DNA of 64,000 bases from Streptomyces sp. NBC_01016 (GTDB lineage: Bacteria; Actinomycetota; Actinomycetes; Streptomycetales; Streptomycetaceae), in assembly GCF_026341035.1 (NCBI RefSeq), contig NZ_JAPEOQ010000001.1, positions 1,736,001-1,800,000 of the forward strand. The letters run 5' to 3'. The notes beneath the pieces are model-generated. The model did no database searches, was not told the origin of the DNA, and was given only the letters and a program-made list of their open reading frames with translations. The position numbers and the translations under genes are program-made. Positions 29,702 through 36,694 of this stretch are shown here, piece after piece; the first letter of the stretch is position 1, and every line of letters begins with the position of its first letter.

Positions 29702-29740
29702 CGAAACTCTTGGGCCGCTGTGGGAGGCCCAAGAGTTTCG
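29702..29740 (-). promoter_or_regulatory. Long hairpin with related loop, upstream of rep
   Basis: A perfect 15-base stem, CGAAACTCTTGGGCC paired with GGCCCAAGAGTTTCG, with a nine-base loop. Read on the plus strand, the loop and junction give GCTGTGGGAGG, nearly the GCTGTGAGAGG found in the loop of the traB leader. Could be a terminator or a member of the leader family. Confidence 0.5.
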
Positions 29741-29799
29741 AAAGCGGCCCGGCTCTCGCCCCACGGGTGGCGAAGTGCCGGCGGTTCCTCGCCCTCGTG

Positions 29800-29848
29800 G
29801 AGGGACGGCAGAATCCGGGCGGTCGTGTGGTGGGAGGTGCCCGCCCGG
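29800..29848 (-). promoter_or_regulatory. Orphan copy of the leader element
   Basis: Stem CCGGGCGG/CCGCCCGG, loop with GTGTGGTGGGAGG (plus strand) and the following GAGGGACGG motif are all present. No start codon opens a credible minus-strand gene between here and the rep leader; 29,580-29,800 otherwise contains only the long hairpin. This suggests a lost gene. Confidence 0.5.
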
Positions 29849-29998
29849 CCGGAGCTAGGGCTCTCGGTTGGATCATCCTGCGGACCAGAGGAAAATGCCT
29901 GCGATGTGGAGTCAGGCCAAGTAGATGGTGGCCGTCTTAGCACTGCGCCCCGGTCGTCGTACACCCAGGTGGCGCTTCAACTACACGGGGGGAAGCCC

Positions 29999-30598
29999 AT
30001 GGAGTGGGGAACTGTCGTCAGCGTTGCCGTCGGCGGGCTTATAGGCCTCAGCGGCGACACCATCGGAAGGATCGGCGCCCGTCGCCAAGCCCAGAGGGCC
30101 CGGCAGGAATCCTTGGAGGACGCGGAGGCGGCCCGAAGGCGAGCCATTGAAGACGAGAGCAGGGCTGCCAAGGCGGACCGGGAGCGCAGCGCGGTCGAAA
30201 ACATACTGGGCGCCTACTTGGAACACCCCATCATGCTGCTCAACCAGCCGCCCGACGACACTGTGGAGAGCGCCACCAAGATATGCGCCACCTTGGGATT
30301 CGAGCAGTCGTTCTTGCTGGACAAGGAGCTACGCCTCCGCGTCGCGGAAATCTGCTACCTCGTGGACATGGCCCTGTCCGACAGTGTGCCCGGCTACTCC
30401 TTGCCGGAAGTTGCGTTCCTGTCCCGGAGCGAGACCCGCATGCTGATGGGGGCCTGGTCGAGGGGGGACGCTCTGCCTGATTCGGTTGAGGGCTGGCGGC
30501 AGATTCGGCAACTGCGTCCCGACATCGAAGCCCAGTGGCAGGCAAAACTACGAGACAACGGCTCATCGATCGTTGTGCCACCGCTCTCCATCTACTGA
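29999..30598 (+). CDS. Membrane-anchored coiled-coil protein of unknown function
   Basis: A 199-residue protein: one N-terminal helix (residues 4-20, VVSVAVGGLIGLSGDTIG), then a charged Arg/Glu/Ala-rich coiled coil (residues 25-62) and a globular C-terminal part. GGGGGGAAG precedes the ATG. It is the only rightward gene in this part of the element, and its last 36 bases overlap the convergent gene ending at 30563. The layout (Gly-rich membrane helix followed by a soluble domain) resembles the protein at 40614, though they are not obvious homologues. Confidence 0.65.
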   Translation: MEWGTVVSVAVGGLIGLSGDTIGRIGARRQAQRARQESLEDAEAARRRAIEDESRAAKADRERSAVENILGAYLEHPIMLLNQPPDDTVESATKICATLGFEQSFLLDKELRLRVAEICYLVDMALSDSVPGYSLPEVAFLSRSETRMLMGAWSRGDALPDSVEGWRQIRQLRPDIEAQWQAKLRDNGSSIVVPPLSIY

Positions 30599-30979
30599 GG
30601 GGCAGGCGAGGGAGTCGTCGTCCGGGACGAGGTAGCCGAGCGGGGAGAGCGCGCTGTGTGCGCGGTCCAGGTGCTCGGTGAGCGTCTCGGCGATGAGCTG
30701 GGCGGAGGCGAGCGTGGAAAGAGCCTCCCCGACGTGCTCCTCCGCGTCGCCGTAGTCAGCCGCGACGCGTCCGGTCTTGCCGAGTCGTTCCATGAAGGTG
30801 GAGAGCTGGTCGAAGCTCTGCGGCAGGCGCTGGGTGAGCGACTTGAGGGAGGCGACCACCTCGTACGCGTCGCTCGGGTAGGTCAGTTCGCCCTTGAGGA
30901 GCTGGGTGGCGTGGTTGAGGCTGCGGACCGCTTCAGCGGCCTGGTCCGCCAGCGCGGCGGGGGTGGGGTGCGTGGTCAT
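30563..30979 (-). CDS. Helical protein of unknown function, end of tra operon
   Basis: A 138-residue, mostly helical protein (LADQAAEAVRSLNHATQLL, ALSTLASAQLIAETLTEHLDRAHSALS). No known domain recognised. ATG overlaps the stop of the gene before it (ATGA), so it is the last member of the traB operon. The 3' end overlaps the convergent gene at 29999-30598 by 36 bases. Confidence 0.65.
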   Translation of the reverse strand: MTTHPTPAALADQAAEAVRSLNHATQLLKGELTYPSDAYEVVASLKSLTQRLPQSFDQLSTFMERLGKTGRVAADYGDAEEHVGEALSTLASAQLIAETLTEHLDRAHSALSPLGYLVPDDDSLACPSVDGERWHNDR

Positions 30980-31257
30980 GCGGCGTTCTCCTCAACAGTG
31001 TTCGGGATGGTTGGGGCGGTGCGGGCTCGGTGCTGGGGGAAGGCGATAACGGCCGCGCCGGGCTCGCTGCCCTCGGCCTCGGGCGCGGGGTGTGGCTCTC
31101 CGGGGCCGCCCGGCCCGCTCGTCGGCGTGGTGGTTGCCAGGGCCGTGGCGAGGGCGTCGTCGGCGCGGCGGGCGCGGGCGTGGCCGGTGAAGGCGATCGC
31201 GGCGAACAGTGCGGCCGGGGTGGCGAGCACGGTCGCGGCGATGAGGTCGCCGTTCAT
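30976..31257 (-). CDS. Small membrane protein of tra operon
   Basis: A 93-residue protein with one N-terminal helix (LIAATVLATPAALFAAIAF) and a Pro/Glu-rich, probably disordered cytoplasmic tail. Both ends overlap neighbouring genes by four bases. Such small membrane genes next to traB in Streptomyces elements are often spread (spd) functions, which is the likely role. Confidence 0.65.
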   Translation of the reverse strand: MNGDLIAATVLATPAALFAAIAFTGHARARRADDALATALATTTPTSGPGGPGEPHPAPEAEGSEPGAAVIAFPQHRARTAPTIPNTVEENAA

Positions 31258-31454
31258 GTCCGCTCCCGCTCGATGGTGTCCAGGAGTTGGGGCAGGGTGC
31301 CGCCGAGTGCGGCGAGCCGGTCGCGGATCGCGTTCCAGGATGTGGCGTCGATGCTCATGAGCGCGGCCACGGTGGCGGGTACGTCGCCACGGGCGTGCGC
31401 CTCCAGCGCGGCGCGCAGTTCGCCCGCGGCCATCAGGGTCGGGTGTTGAGACAC
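31254..31454 (-). CDS. Small helical protein of tra operon
   Basis: A 66-residue protein (MSQHPTLMAAGELRAAL, then SWNAIRDRLAALGGTLPQLLDTIERERT). Soluble and helical, with no recognised domain. GAGGAGCC lies upstream, and its stop overlaps the next gene start. Function unknown. Confidence 0.6.
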   Translation of the reverse strand: MSQHPTLMAAGELRAALEAHARGDVPATVAALMSIDATSWNAIRDRLAALGGTLPQLLDTIERERT

Positions 31455-31464
31455 GGCAGGCTCC

Positions 31465-31653
31465 TCACAGTTGTTGGACGGCTTCGATGACCGCGATGGC
31501 GAGTTGGTTGATGGGCCCGGCCGCGCCGGTGGAGGCGAGGAAGAAGCCGAAGCCGCAGGCGATGAACGCGCTGCCGTAGCCGAGCGTGCGGGAGCGCAGC
31601 AGGAAGAACAGGACCAGGCCGAACAGGGCGACCAGAGAGACGGTCAGAGCCAT
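31465..31653 (-). CDS. Small two-helix membrane protein of tra operon
   Basis: A 62-residue protein with two membrane helices (VSLVALFGLVLFFLL and FIACGFGFFLASTGAAG) and the tail NQLAIAVIEAVQQL. GGAGAG precedes the ATG. Comparable in size and topology to small spread proteins of Streptomyces conjugative elements; the assignment rests on context. Confidence 0.65.
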   Translation of the reverse strand: MALTVSLVALFGLVLFFLLRSRTLGYGSAFIACGFGFFLASTGAAGPINQLAIAVIEAVQQL

Positions 31654-31709
31654 GTCGGCTCTCCTCTCGACGAGTTGATGGTGGAGCCGAGCGCGACGCG
31701 GGACGGGTG

Positions 31710-31961
31710 TCAGCGGGTGCCGTCGCGGTGGATGCCGAGCCAGAGGTTGTAGAGGTGCCGGCCGAACCGGATGCGCTTGCCGGTGGCCTTGCAGTGGCGG
31801 CAGTCCTTGCCGCGCTTCATGCGGCCCTTACGGTCGGTCTTGATGTCGTGGCCCATGCCGTCGCAGCGCGGGCAGTCACGGAACGGGACCGCAGCACACG
31901 CCGCGATGTAACACAACGTGACACCGACGATGAGGACGATAGCGAGCAGGGCGGAGCTCAT
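31710..31961 (-). CDS. Membrane protein with two CxxC zinc-ribbon-like motifs
   Basis: An 83-residue protein: N-terminal membrane helix (LLAIVLIVGVTLCYIAACAAV), then CPRCDGMGHDI and CRHCKATGKRIRFG, like one DnaJ-type zinc-binding module, and a basic tail. ATG at 31961 is placed seven bases after GGGAGG. First small gene downstream of traB, separated by the CGCTAGCG repeat region. Confidence 0.7.
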   Translation of the reverse strand: MSSALLAIVLIVGVTLCYIAACAAVPFRDCPRCDGMGHDIKTDRKGRMKRGKDCRHCKATGKRIRFGRHLYNLWLGIHRDGTR

Positions 31962-32001
31962 GACGGGCCCTCCCAAGCGGTTTCCAGGGGTTTTCGCAGG
32001 T

Positions 32002-32093
32002 GGGCCGCTATCCGCTAGCGACCTGATCAGAACGGGTTTGGGGCGCTAGCGGGGCCGCTAACGTTAGCGGGGGTTGCCGCTAGCGCTAGCGGC
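32002..32093. repeat. CCGCTAGC-type repeat cluster directly 3' of traB; candidate clt/TRS
   Basis: At least five copies of CCGCTA(G/A)C or its complement lie within 92 bases, arranged as nested palindromes: CCGCTATCCGCTAGCG, GCGCTAGCGGGGCC, GCTAACGTTAGC and GCCGCTAGCGCTAGCGGC. TraB proteins of Streptomyces bind 8-bp TRS repeats in a non-coding clt locus, in pSVH1 next to traB. Position and repeat length fit such a site; binding is not shown here. Confidence 0.55.
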
Positions 32094-32102
32094 CCCGGAC
32101 AG

Positions 32103-34289
32103 TCAGCCCGCGTCCCGCTTTCCGTCACGCTCCGCAATCGCGGTGGTGATGTGGGAGCGGTCGATGCCGCGCCGGTTGACGACCTTGCCGTCCACGCGGC
32201 GGCCCACCTGGATGGTGGTGATGCCGTGCGGCTTGAGCGCGGCGGCGAGCGCGTCGGGCTCCCAGCCGTCGTAGACCTCCGGCCGCAGCTCCGCGAGCCG
32301 CGCGACGACCGTCTCGGACCAGGCCTTGGCCTCCTTGGCGGGGACCACGGCGAGGATGTCGGCGAGCAGGTCGTACGCGCTCGCGGTCAACTCCGGTTCC
32401 TGGCCCAGCGCGTATCCGGCGAGGGTGCCGGCCGCTTCGCGGGCCGCGCGGGCGCGCAGCGCGAGGCGTTCGGCCGTGGGCGCGTCGACGTAGACGCTGC
32501 GGATGATGCGGGCGTCCGATCCGTCGCCGACGAAGTAGGCGATGCCCTTGTCCGCCCAGGCGAACATCGTGGCGCGCACGCCCCGCCGGTGGGCGGAGGT
32601 GCCCAGCACCATGTCGTTGGCGGTGTGGTCCATCACCTTCATGCACAGCCGGACGCCCGCGTTGGCGGAGATCCCGGTGGGCAGCGACTTCGCGTCCGGG
32701 CGCTGGGTGGCCAGCATCAAAACGATCCCGGTCGCGGGGCCGCGTTTGACCAGGTCGGTGCAGATTTCCTCGAACTCCTTGCCGTACTTGTCGTGCTCGA
32801 ACCACACCTGGCACTCATCCACGGTCACGACGATGGGGTGCAGCCCCAGCGACGGCTTGGAGGCGAGGTCGCTGGTCACCTTGGACTCCGGGCAGATGTC
32901 CCGAGGCAGCGAGCGGATCACCTTCGCGCGGCGCCGCAGCTCGCTGCGGACCTCGCGCATGTCGGCGATCGCGTACTCGATGTCCTCGGCCTCCTCACCG
33001 GCCCGGTGCCGGTAGGAGACCTGGTCGCCGACCGGGTCAAGGTCGCCGGTTCCCTTGAGGTCGTAGGTGTGCAGCTCCGCGCGCGGGTCGAGCGCGGCGA
33101 TCAGGGCGAACAGGCGGAGCAGGAACGTCTTGCCCATGCGCGGGATCGCACCGATGATCGCCGCGATGTACATGAAGGTCAGGCCGACCCAGCGCCCACG
33201 CTGGTCGGTGGAGAAGTCGACCGGCTTGAACAGGTCGACCGTGCCCGCCTTCAGCAGCGGCCAGGCCGGTTGCTGCGAGTTGTTCATGTCCTGGTCGCCG
33301 ACCCACAGGACCAGGCGGCCGGTGTGCTCGTCGGCCACCGCTTCGGGCCATACGCAGCCCAGCGGGCGGCGCAGACCGGAGGCGAGCCGGTCGCGGCGCT
33401 CGATGATGTCGGTGACCGTGACCCCGTACGGGAGGTTGCCCTCCGCGCGCCAGCCGGGGCCGTCGCGGGTGATCGGGGCGGTGAACTCGAAGCCGTCCCG
33501 GCCCTTGGCCTGCGCCTGATTGATCGCGGGGATGCCGAGCGAGCCGAGTGCCCGCAGCACAATGTCCGAGGTCAGCTTGATAGCGGTCGGCATCTCCACC
33601 GCCCGCTGAATCACCGGGTCATCGGCCCGCCGGCCGTTGAAGCCGAGCGCCATGACCAGCGCCGACACCGACACCGCCTGGAGCCAGTCGGGGGCCAGGA
33701 CGTACATCGCGAGCGCCGTGCCGAGCCCCATGAACATCGCGAGCACGGTGACCAGCGTGCGCAGCCGTACGCGGCCGTCGCGCTGCCGGGACAGCTTCAG
33801 GTACTCGGCCGCGTCCTCACGGCGTACAGCGGCGAGCCGCACGGGCTCGCCCTCGCGGTCGGCGACCCACCGCATGGTGGAGCCGACGAACTTCGCGGCC
33901 CCCGTGGGGGCTTGGAGTGCGAGGCGCAGGGCGTAGACCGGGGAGCGCAGCGCGTGGTACCCGGCCGAATGCAGATAGTGCCTGGCCACCCACGTGGTGG
34001 CGGTCTTCAACTCCGCGATCGAGCGCAGCCAGACGGGGATGACCTCACGCCGCTTGGCGTTCATGAGGCGGCCCAGGTAGCCCGGCCCTGTGGCGCGGGT
34101 CGGCTGATCGACCATCACGGTCGTGTTTGGGTCGGCCTCGGGCTCCGGCTCGACCGGGGCCTCAGTGGTGGTGCGGGCCGAGCGGGCCTTGTCGAGATCG
34201 ACCACGTTGTCGCCCGTGTGGTCATCCTCGGTGGTCATTTCGGCTTCGAGCCGGGCGAACAGTTCGCGGTCGTCGTCGGGGTGCTTCAC
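32103..34289 (-). CDS. traB: TraB-type FtsK/SpoIIIE DNA translocase
   Basis: A 728-residue conjugative DNA translocase. Two membrane helices (residues ~178-215) precede the RecA-like motor with Walker A GAIPRMGKT (380-388) and Walker B IVVTVDECQ (486-494), then MLATQRPDA. The C-terminal ~55 residues form a winged helix (DALAAALKPHGITTIQVG) that would read clt repeats. The N-terminus is acidic and disordered. I use GTG at 34289 with AAGGAAG upstream rather than the GTG at 34304. TraB hexamers move double-stranded plasmid DNA between hyphae without a relaxase. Confidence 0.9.
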   Translation of the reverse strand: MKHPDDDRELFARLEAEMTTEDDHTGDNVVDLDKARSARTTTEAPVEPEPEADPNTTVMVDQPTRATGPGYLGRLMNAKRREVIPVWLRSIAELKTATTWVARHYLHSAGYHALRSPVYALRLALQAPTGAAKFVGSTMRWVADREGEPVRLAAVRREDAAEYLKLSRQRDGRVRLRTLVTVLAMFMGLGTALAMYVLAPDWLQAVSVSALVMALGFNGRRADDPVIQRAVEMPTAIKLTSDIVLRALGSLGIPAINQAQAKGRDGFEFTAPITRDGPGWRAEGNLPYGVTVTDIIERRDRLASGLRRPLGCVWPEAVADEHTGRLVLWVGDQDMNNSQQPAWPLLKAGTVDLFKPVDFSTDQRGRWVGLTFMYIAAIIGAIPRMGKTFLLRLFALIAALDPRAELHTYDLKGTGDLDPVGDQVSYRHRAGEEAEDIEYAIADMREVRSELRRRAKVIRSLPRDICPESKVTSDLASKPSLGLHPIVVTVDECQVWFEHDKYGKEFEEICTDLVKRGPATGIVLMLATQRPDAKSLPTGISANAGVRLCMKVMDHTANDMVLGTSAHRRGVRATMFAWADKGIAYFVGDGSDARIIRSVYVDAPTAERLALRARAAREAAGTLAGYALGQEPELTASAYDLLADILAVVPAKEAKAWSETVVARLAELRPEVYDGWEPDALAAALKPHGITTIQVGRRVDGKVVNRRGIDRSHITTAIAERDGKRDAG

Positions 34290-34309
34290 TGGGCTTCCTT
34301 CCACTTCCG

Positions 34310-34365
34310 GGTGTGAGGGATGGCGGGCCCGATCGCGTGCTGTGAGAGGTGAGCGATCGGGCCCG
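34310..34365 (-). promoter_or_regulatory. Structured 5' leader element, copy upstream of traB
   Basis: A perfect 13-base stem, CGGGCCCGATCGC with GCGATCGGGCCCG, closes a loop that reads CTCACCTCTCACAGC on the transcript. It is followed by CCATCCCTCACACCC and the traB ribosome site. Of the remaining 34,290-34,615 gap, 34,366-34,615 holds short possible stems but no credible gene. Confidence 0.65.
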
Positions 34366-34615
34366 TGCCGCGCTCAAGCGGCTTGCTGTGCTCGGGAGGT
34401 GTGGGCTGAGTGACGATCAGAAGCTGACGGCCCACGGGGAGGAGCCGGGCTCGTTGAGCACGGCATGGATGGATTCGACGCAGAGCGTCCGTGGGCGGGG
34501 CAGGGCGCCGTACTGACCGGGGCTTACTGGATGGATTCGCCCTTGCATGCGTCGGACGGTTGCCTGTGGTGTGGGCAGATGCGGGACGCGCAGGACCAAC
34601 ACGGCCCATGGGCAC

Positions 34616-35638
34616 TCAGGCAGCCAACCGCTCGTCGCGGAGGTCCTGAAGGCGGGCGCTGACCCAGCCCACCGACCAACCCGTCCGGTCGGCGATAGCG
34701 CGCACTGAATCGCCCGCCGCATGCCCGGCGCGGACCGCGGCGAGCGCGTCCGCCTCGTTCAACTTGTCCGTGGCGGTGGTGTTCACCGGCCGTGGGGACG
34801 GGGTCGCCTTGGGGCGTGCGGCGCGTTCACGAGCGGCGGCTTGAGCGCGTTCACGAGCCTCGCGTTCATGCTGTTCACGCTCGGCCCGCTCCTGCTGTTC
34901 ACGGCGCTCGCGGGCGGCCCGCTCGCGCTCCTCACGCTGGAACTCGTACTGGCGCTGCTCGCGCCGTTCCTGCTCCTGCCGCTCGGCTTCCTCGCGGCGG
35001 AGCCGTTCCTCGTGTTCGCGCTGCTCACGGCGCTCAGCGGCCTCACGCTCGGCCCGCTGGGTTTCGAGGTGTTCGGCGTGCTCGCGCTTCTCGCGCTCGG
35101 CGCGTTCACGGGCTTCGCGGTCGCGTTCACGCTCCTCGCGGGCGGCCTGTTCACGGGCCTCGCGCTGGGAGCGTTCACGCTCGGCCTGCTCCGCCTGTTC
35201 ACGAGCAATCTCGTCGAGCCGCCGAGTGATCGCGCGGCGGTAGGCGAGCCCGGCTTCCCCGGTCGCGATGAGCAGGACCGGGGCGACGAGGTGAACACCC
35301 ACGCCGACCAGATTGCCGCTGAGCGCGGAGTCGCCGATGTTGAGCGCGACAGTCATCAATCCGGTGAGCCAGCGCAGGATGGCCGGCCACCGTCCGGCCT
35401 CGCCCCCGAGGCGGGCCACCGTGGAGTCCAGACGGATCACGATGACGACAGCGGAGTCGACGACGAGCGGCAGGATCGGCGCCGTCCAGCCCCACCCGTC
35501 CGGGGTCACGCGCTCGACGAGCGGCGTGACCGTGAGGACGCTGAAGAGGATCGCGCCGAAGGTGATGGTCCAGGTGCCCAGGCTCAGCGTGCGTTCCGCG
35601 CCCGCGATCTGCTTGGGCGTCATCGTGGCTACCTTCAT
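34616..35638 (-). CDS. DUF2637 (SpdB-like) membrane protein with long charged helix and C-terminal HTH
   Basis: A 340-residue protein. Residues ~15-130 are a four-helix DUF2637 membrane domain (ITFGAILFSVLTVTPLVE, LVVDSAVVIVIRLD). Residues ~135-285 are an uninterrupted Glu/Arg/Gln-rich segment that should form a single alpha helix or coiled coil, and residues ~290-340 a helix-turn-helix (SVRAIADRTGWSVGWVSARLQ). DUF2637 proteins accompany traB in Streptomyces elements and are treated as spread proteins moving DNA along the mycelium. Start overlaps the previous gene by ATGA. Confidence 0.82.
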   Translation of the reverse strand: MKVATMTPKQIAGAERTLSLGTWTITFGAILFSVLTVTPLVERVTPDGWGWTAPILPLVVDSAVVIVIRLDSTVARLGGEAGRWPAILRWLTGLMTVALNIGDSALSGNLVGVGVHLVAPVLLIATGEAGLAYRRAITRRLDEIAREQAEQAERERSQREAREQAAREERERDREARERAEREKREHAEHLETQRAEREAAERREQREHEERLRREEAERQEQERREQRQYEFQREERERAARERREQQERAEREQHEREARERAQAAARERAARPKATPSPRPVNTTATDKLNEADALAAVRAGHAAGDSVRAIADRTGWSVGWVSARLQDLRDERLAA

Positions 35639-35925
35639 GCCGCCGCCTTACGGACACGGCGAGCACGGCCGGCGGGCCGCGCGAGCGGCACGACGTTGAA
35701 CAGGCTCGGGGCGTGCTCCTCGATGGCCTCGGCGGCGATGCGGATCGCGTCGTCCGGGAAGTGCCGATTCTCGGCGAGGATGTCGCGGGCCGCGTCCAGT
35801 CGGGCTGCGCGCTCCATCTCGCTCTCGCCGTCGACGCCGAGCCACAGCTCAACGGGAGTGCCGAGGGCGAGTTCAACGAAGTCGGTGCCGTCAACGGCCT
35901 GGTGGTCACCGATGTACGTACGCAT
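35635..35925 (-). CDS. Small soluble protein coupled to the DUF2637 gene
   Basis: A 96-residue protein (MRTYIGDHQAVDGTDFVELALG...), acidic N-terminal half and Arg-rich tail ARRVRKAAA. No domain recognised. First gene of a two-gene operon, preceded by the leader element and followed by an ATGA overlap with the DUF2637 gene. Confidence 0.65.
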   Translation of the reverse strand: MRTYIGDHQAVDGTDFVELALGTPVELWLGVDGESEMERAARLDAARDILAENRHFPDDAIRIAAEAIEEHAPSLFNVVPLARPAGRARRVRKAAA

Positions 35926-35940
35926 GGCGTGCTCCTGATC

Positions 35941-35999
35941 TTGGAGGGACGGAGAAGGAACCAGGCCGCTCGCGGTGCCTTGGTGAGAGGCGAGCAGCC
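35941..35999 (-). promoter_or_regulatory. Structured 5' leader element, copy upstream of the 35925 gene
   Basis: GCTCGC pairs with GCGAGC and continues after one mismatch with GGC/GCC. The loop reads CCTCTCACCAAGGC on the transcript, and TTCTCCGTCCCTCCAA follows before the ribosome site AGGAG. Confidence 0.6.
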
Positions 36000-36031
36000 C
36001 GTCAGCCTCAAGCCGCAGAGCGGCGAGGCGG

Positions 36032-36074
36032 CGCCCCGGCCGGGAGTCGAACCCGGCCTACGACCATCGGGGCG
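36032..36074 (-). other. tRNA-like acceptor/T-arm minihelix
   Basis: On the minus strand, 7-bp outer stem CGCCCCG/CGGGGCG, ten-base linker ATGGTCGTAG, then a 6-bp stem GCCGGG/CCCGGC with loop TTCGACT, a canonical T-loop. The D and anticodon arms are replaced by the linker and no CCA follows. It sits upstream of the leader element of the 35925 operon. Confidence 0.5.
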
Positions 36075-36149
36075 GTACTGCGACTAGGGCGTGTTGCGAA
36101 TGGGGCAGTTGTGCCGCTCCCCCGGAAGCCGCCCCATTCCTCCAACGGC

Positions 36150-36180
36150 TTGACCTCAACTTTGCTTGAGGTCCTAGCGT
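36150..36180 (+). promoter_or_regulatory. Promoter with palindromic operator for the MarR-like gene
   Basis: GACCTCAA (36,152-36,159) and TTGAGGTC (36,166-36,173) form a perfect inverted repeat with a six-base spacer. It overlaps a TTGACC -35 candidate, with TAGCGT as a poor -10 candidate. The gene that follows encodes a winged-helix-like protein, so autoregulation is plausible. Confidence 0.5.
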
Positions 36181-36232
36181 TCGAGGTGTTCAGCAAACAG
36201 GACACCTTCGACGCGAACTGCGAGGCCCCGCG

Positions 36233-36694
36233 ATGGAATTCACCGATGCCGAACTCCTCACCCAGCCCATGGGCTACTGGGCTGGAGCCGCCCAGCAGGC
36301 CATCGTCGGGCACATGAACGACTCCCTCGGGCAGCTCGGAATCCGGCAGCCGCACGCCTGGTCCCTGTTCCGGGTGGGTGAGAGCGAGGGTGGGTTCACC
36401 CGGGACGAGGCGGCCAAGCAGGTCGCCGAGACGCGACCGTACGTCGACGTGTCCGTCATCGACGGAGCGATCGGGGACCTCGTCGAATGGGGCTGGCTCA
36501 CGGAGGACCAGCAGGGACTGCTCACACGGACCGAGACGGGGACCACGGCCTGGAAGCAGGTCACCGGCGAGGTCATTCCGGCCGCGCAAACGCGGCTGCG
36601 CGCGGGAGTCGGCGACGAGGAGTACGTCGCCGCGATCAAGGTACTGCGGCGGATGATCACCAACGTGGGTGGCGATGCAGGGTTCGTCGCCTAG
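36233..36694 (+). CDS. MarR-like winged-helix protein
   Basis: A 153-residue protein. Residues ~40-100 suggest a winged helix (VDVSVIDGAIGDLVEWGWLTEDQQGLL with recognition of L-V-x-x-G-W-L), and the ends are helical as in MarR-type dimers. ATG at 36233 follows GCCCCGCG without a clear ribosome site. Converges with the DUF4097 gene; the stop codons overlap in the palindrome CTAG. A regulatory role is inferred. Confidence 0.6.
   Translation: MEFTDAELLTQPMGYWAGAAQQAIVGHMNDSLGQLGIRQPHAWSLFRVGESEGGFTRDEAAKQVAETRPYVDVSVIDGAIGDLVEWGWLTEDQQGLLTRTETGTTAWKQVTGEVIPAAQTRLRAGVGDEEYVAAIKVLRRMITNVGGDAGFVA

Noticed and set aside
29469..29964. Minus-strand frames of about 130 codons upstream of rep.
   Set aside because: They run through long palindromes and leader elements; composition is random and no start site is supported.
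34286..34722. Small frames on both strands in the gap between the DUF2637 gene and traB.
   Set aside because: No conserved features or ribosome sites; the region contains the traB leader hairpin, and the frames cross it.
36008..36589. A 193-codon minus-strand frame opposite the MarR-like gene.
   Set aside because: Antisense shadow; it also runs through the tRNA-like hairpin, and the plus-strand gene has an operator and plausible fold.
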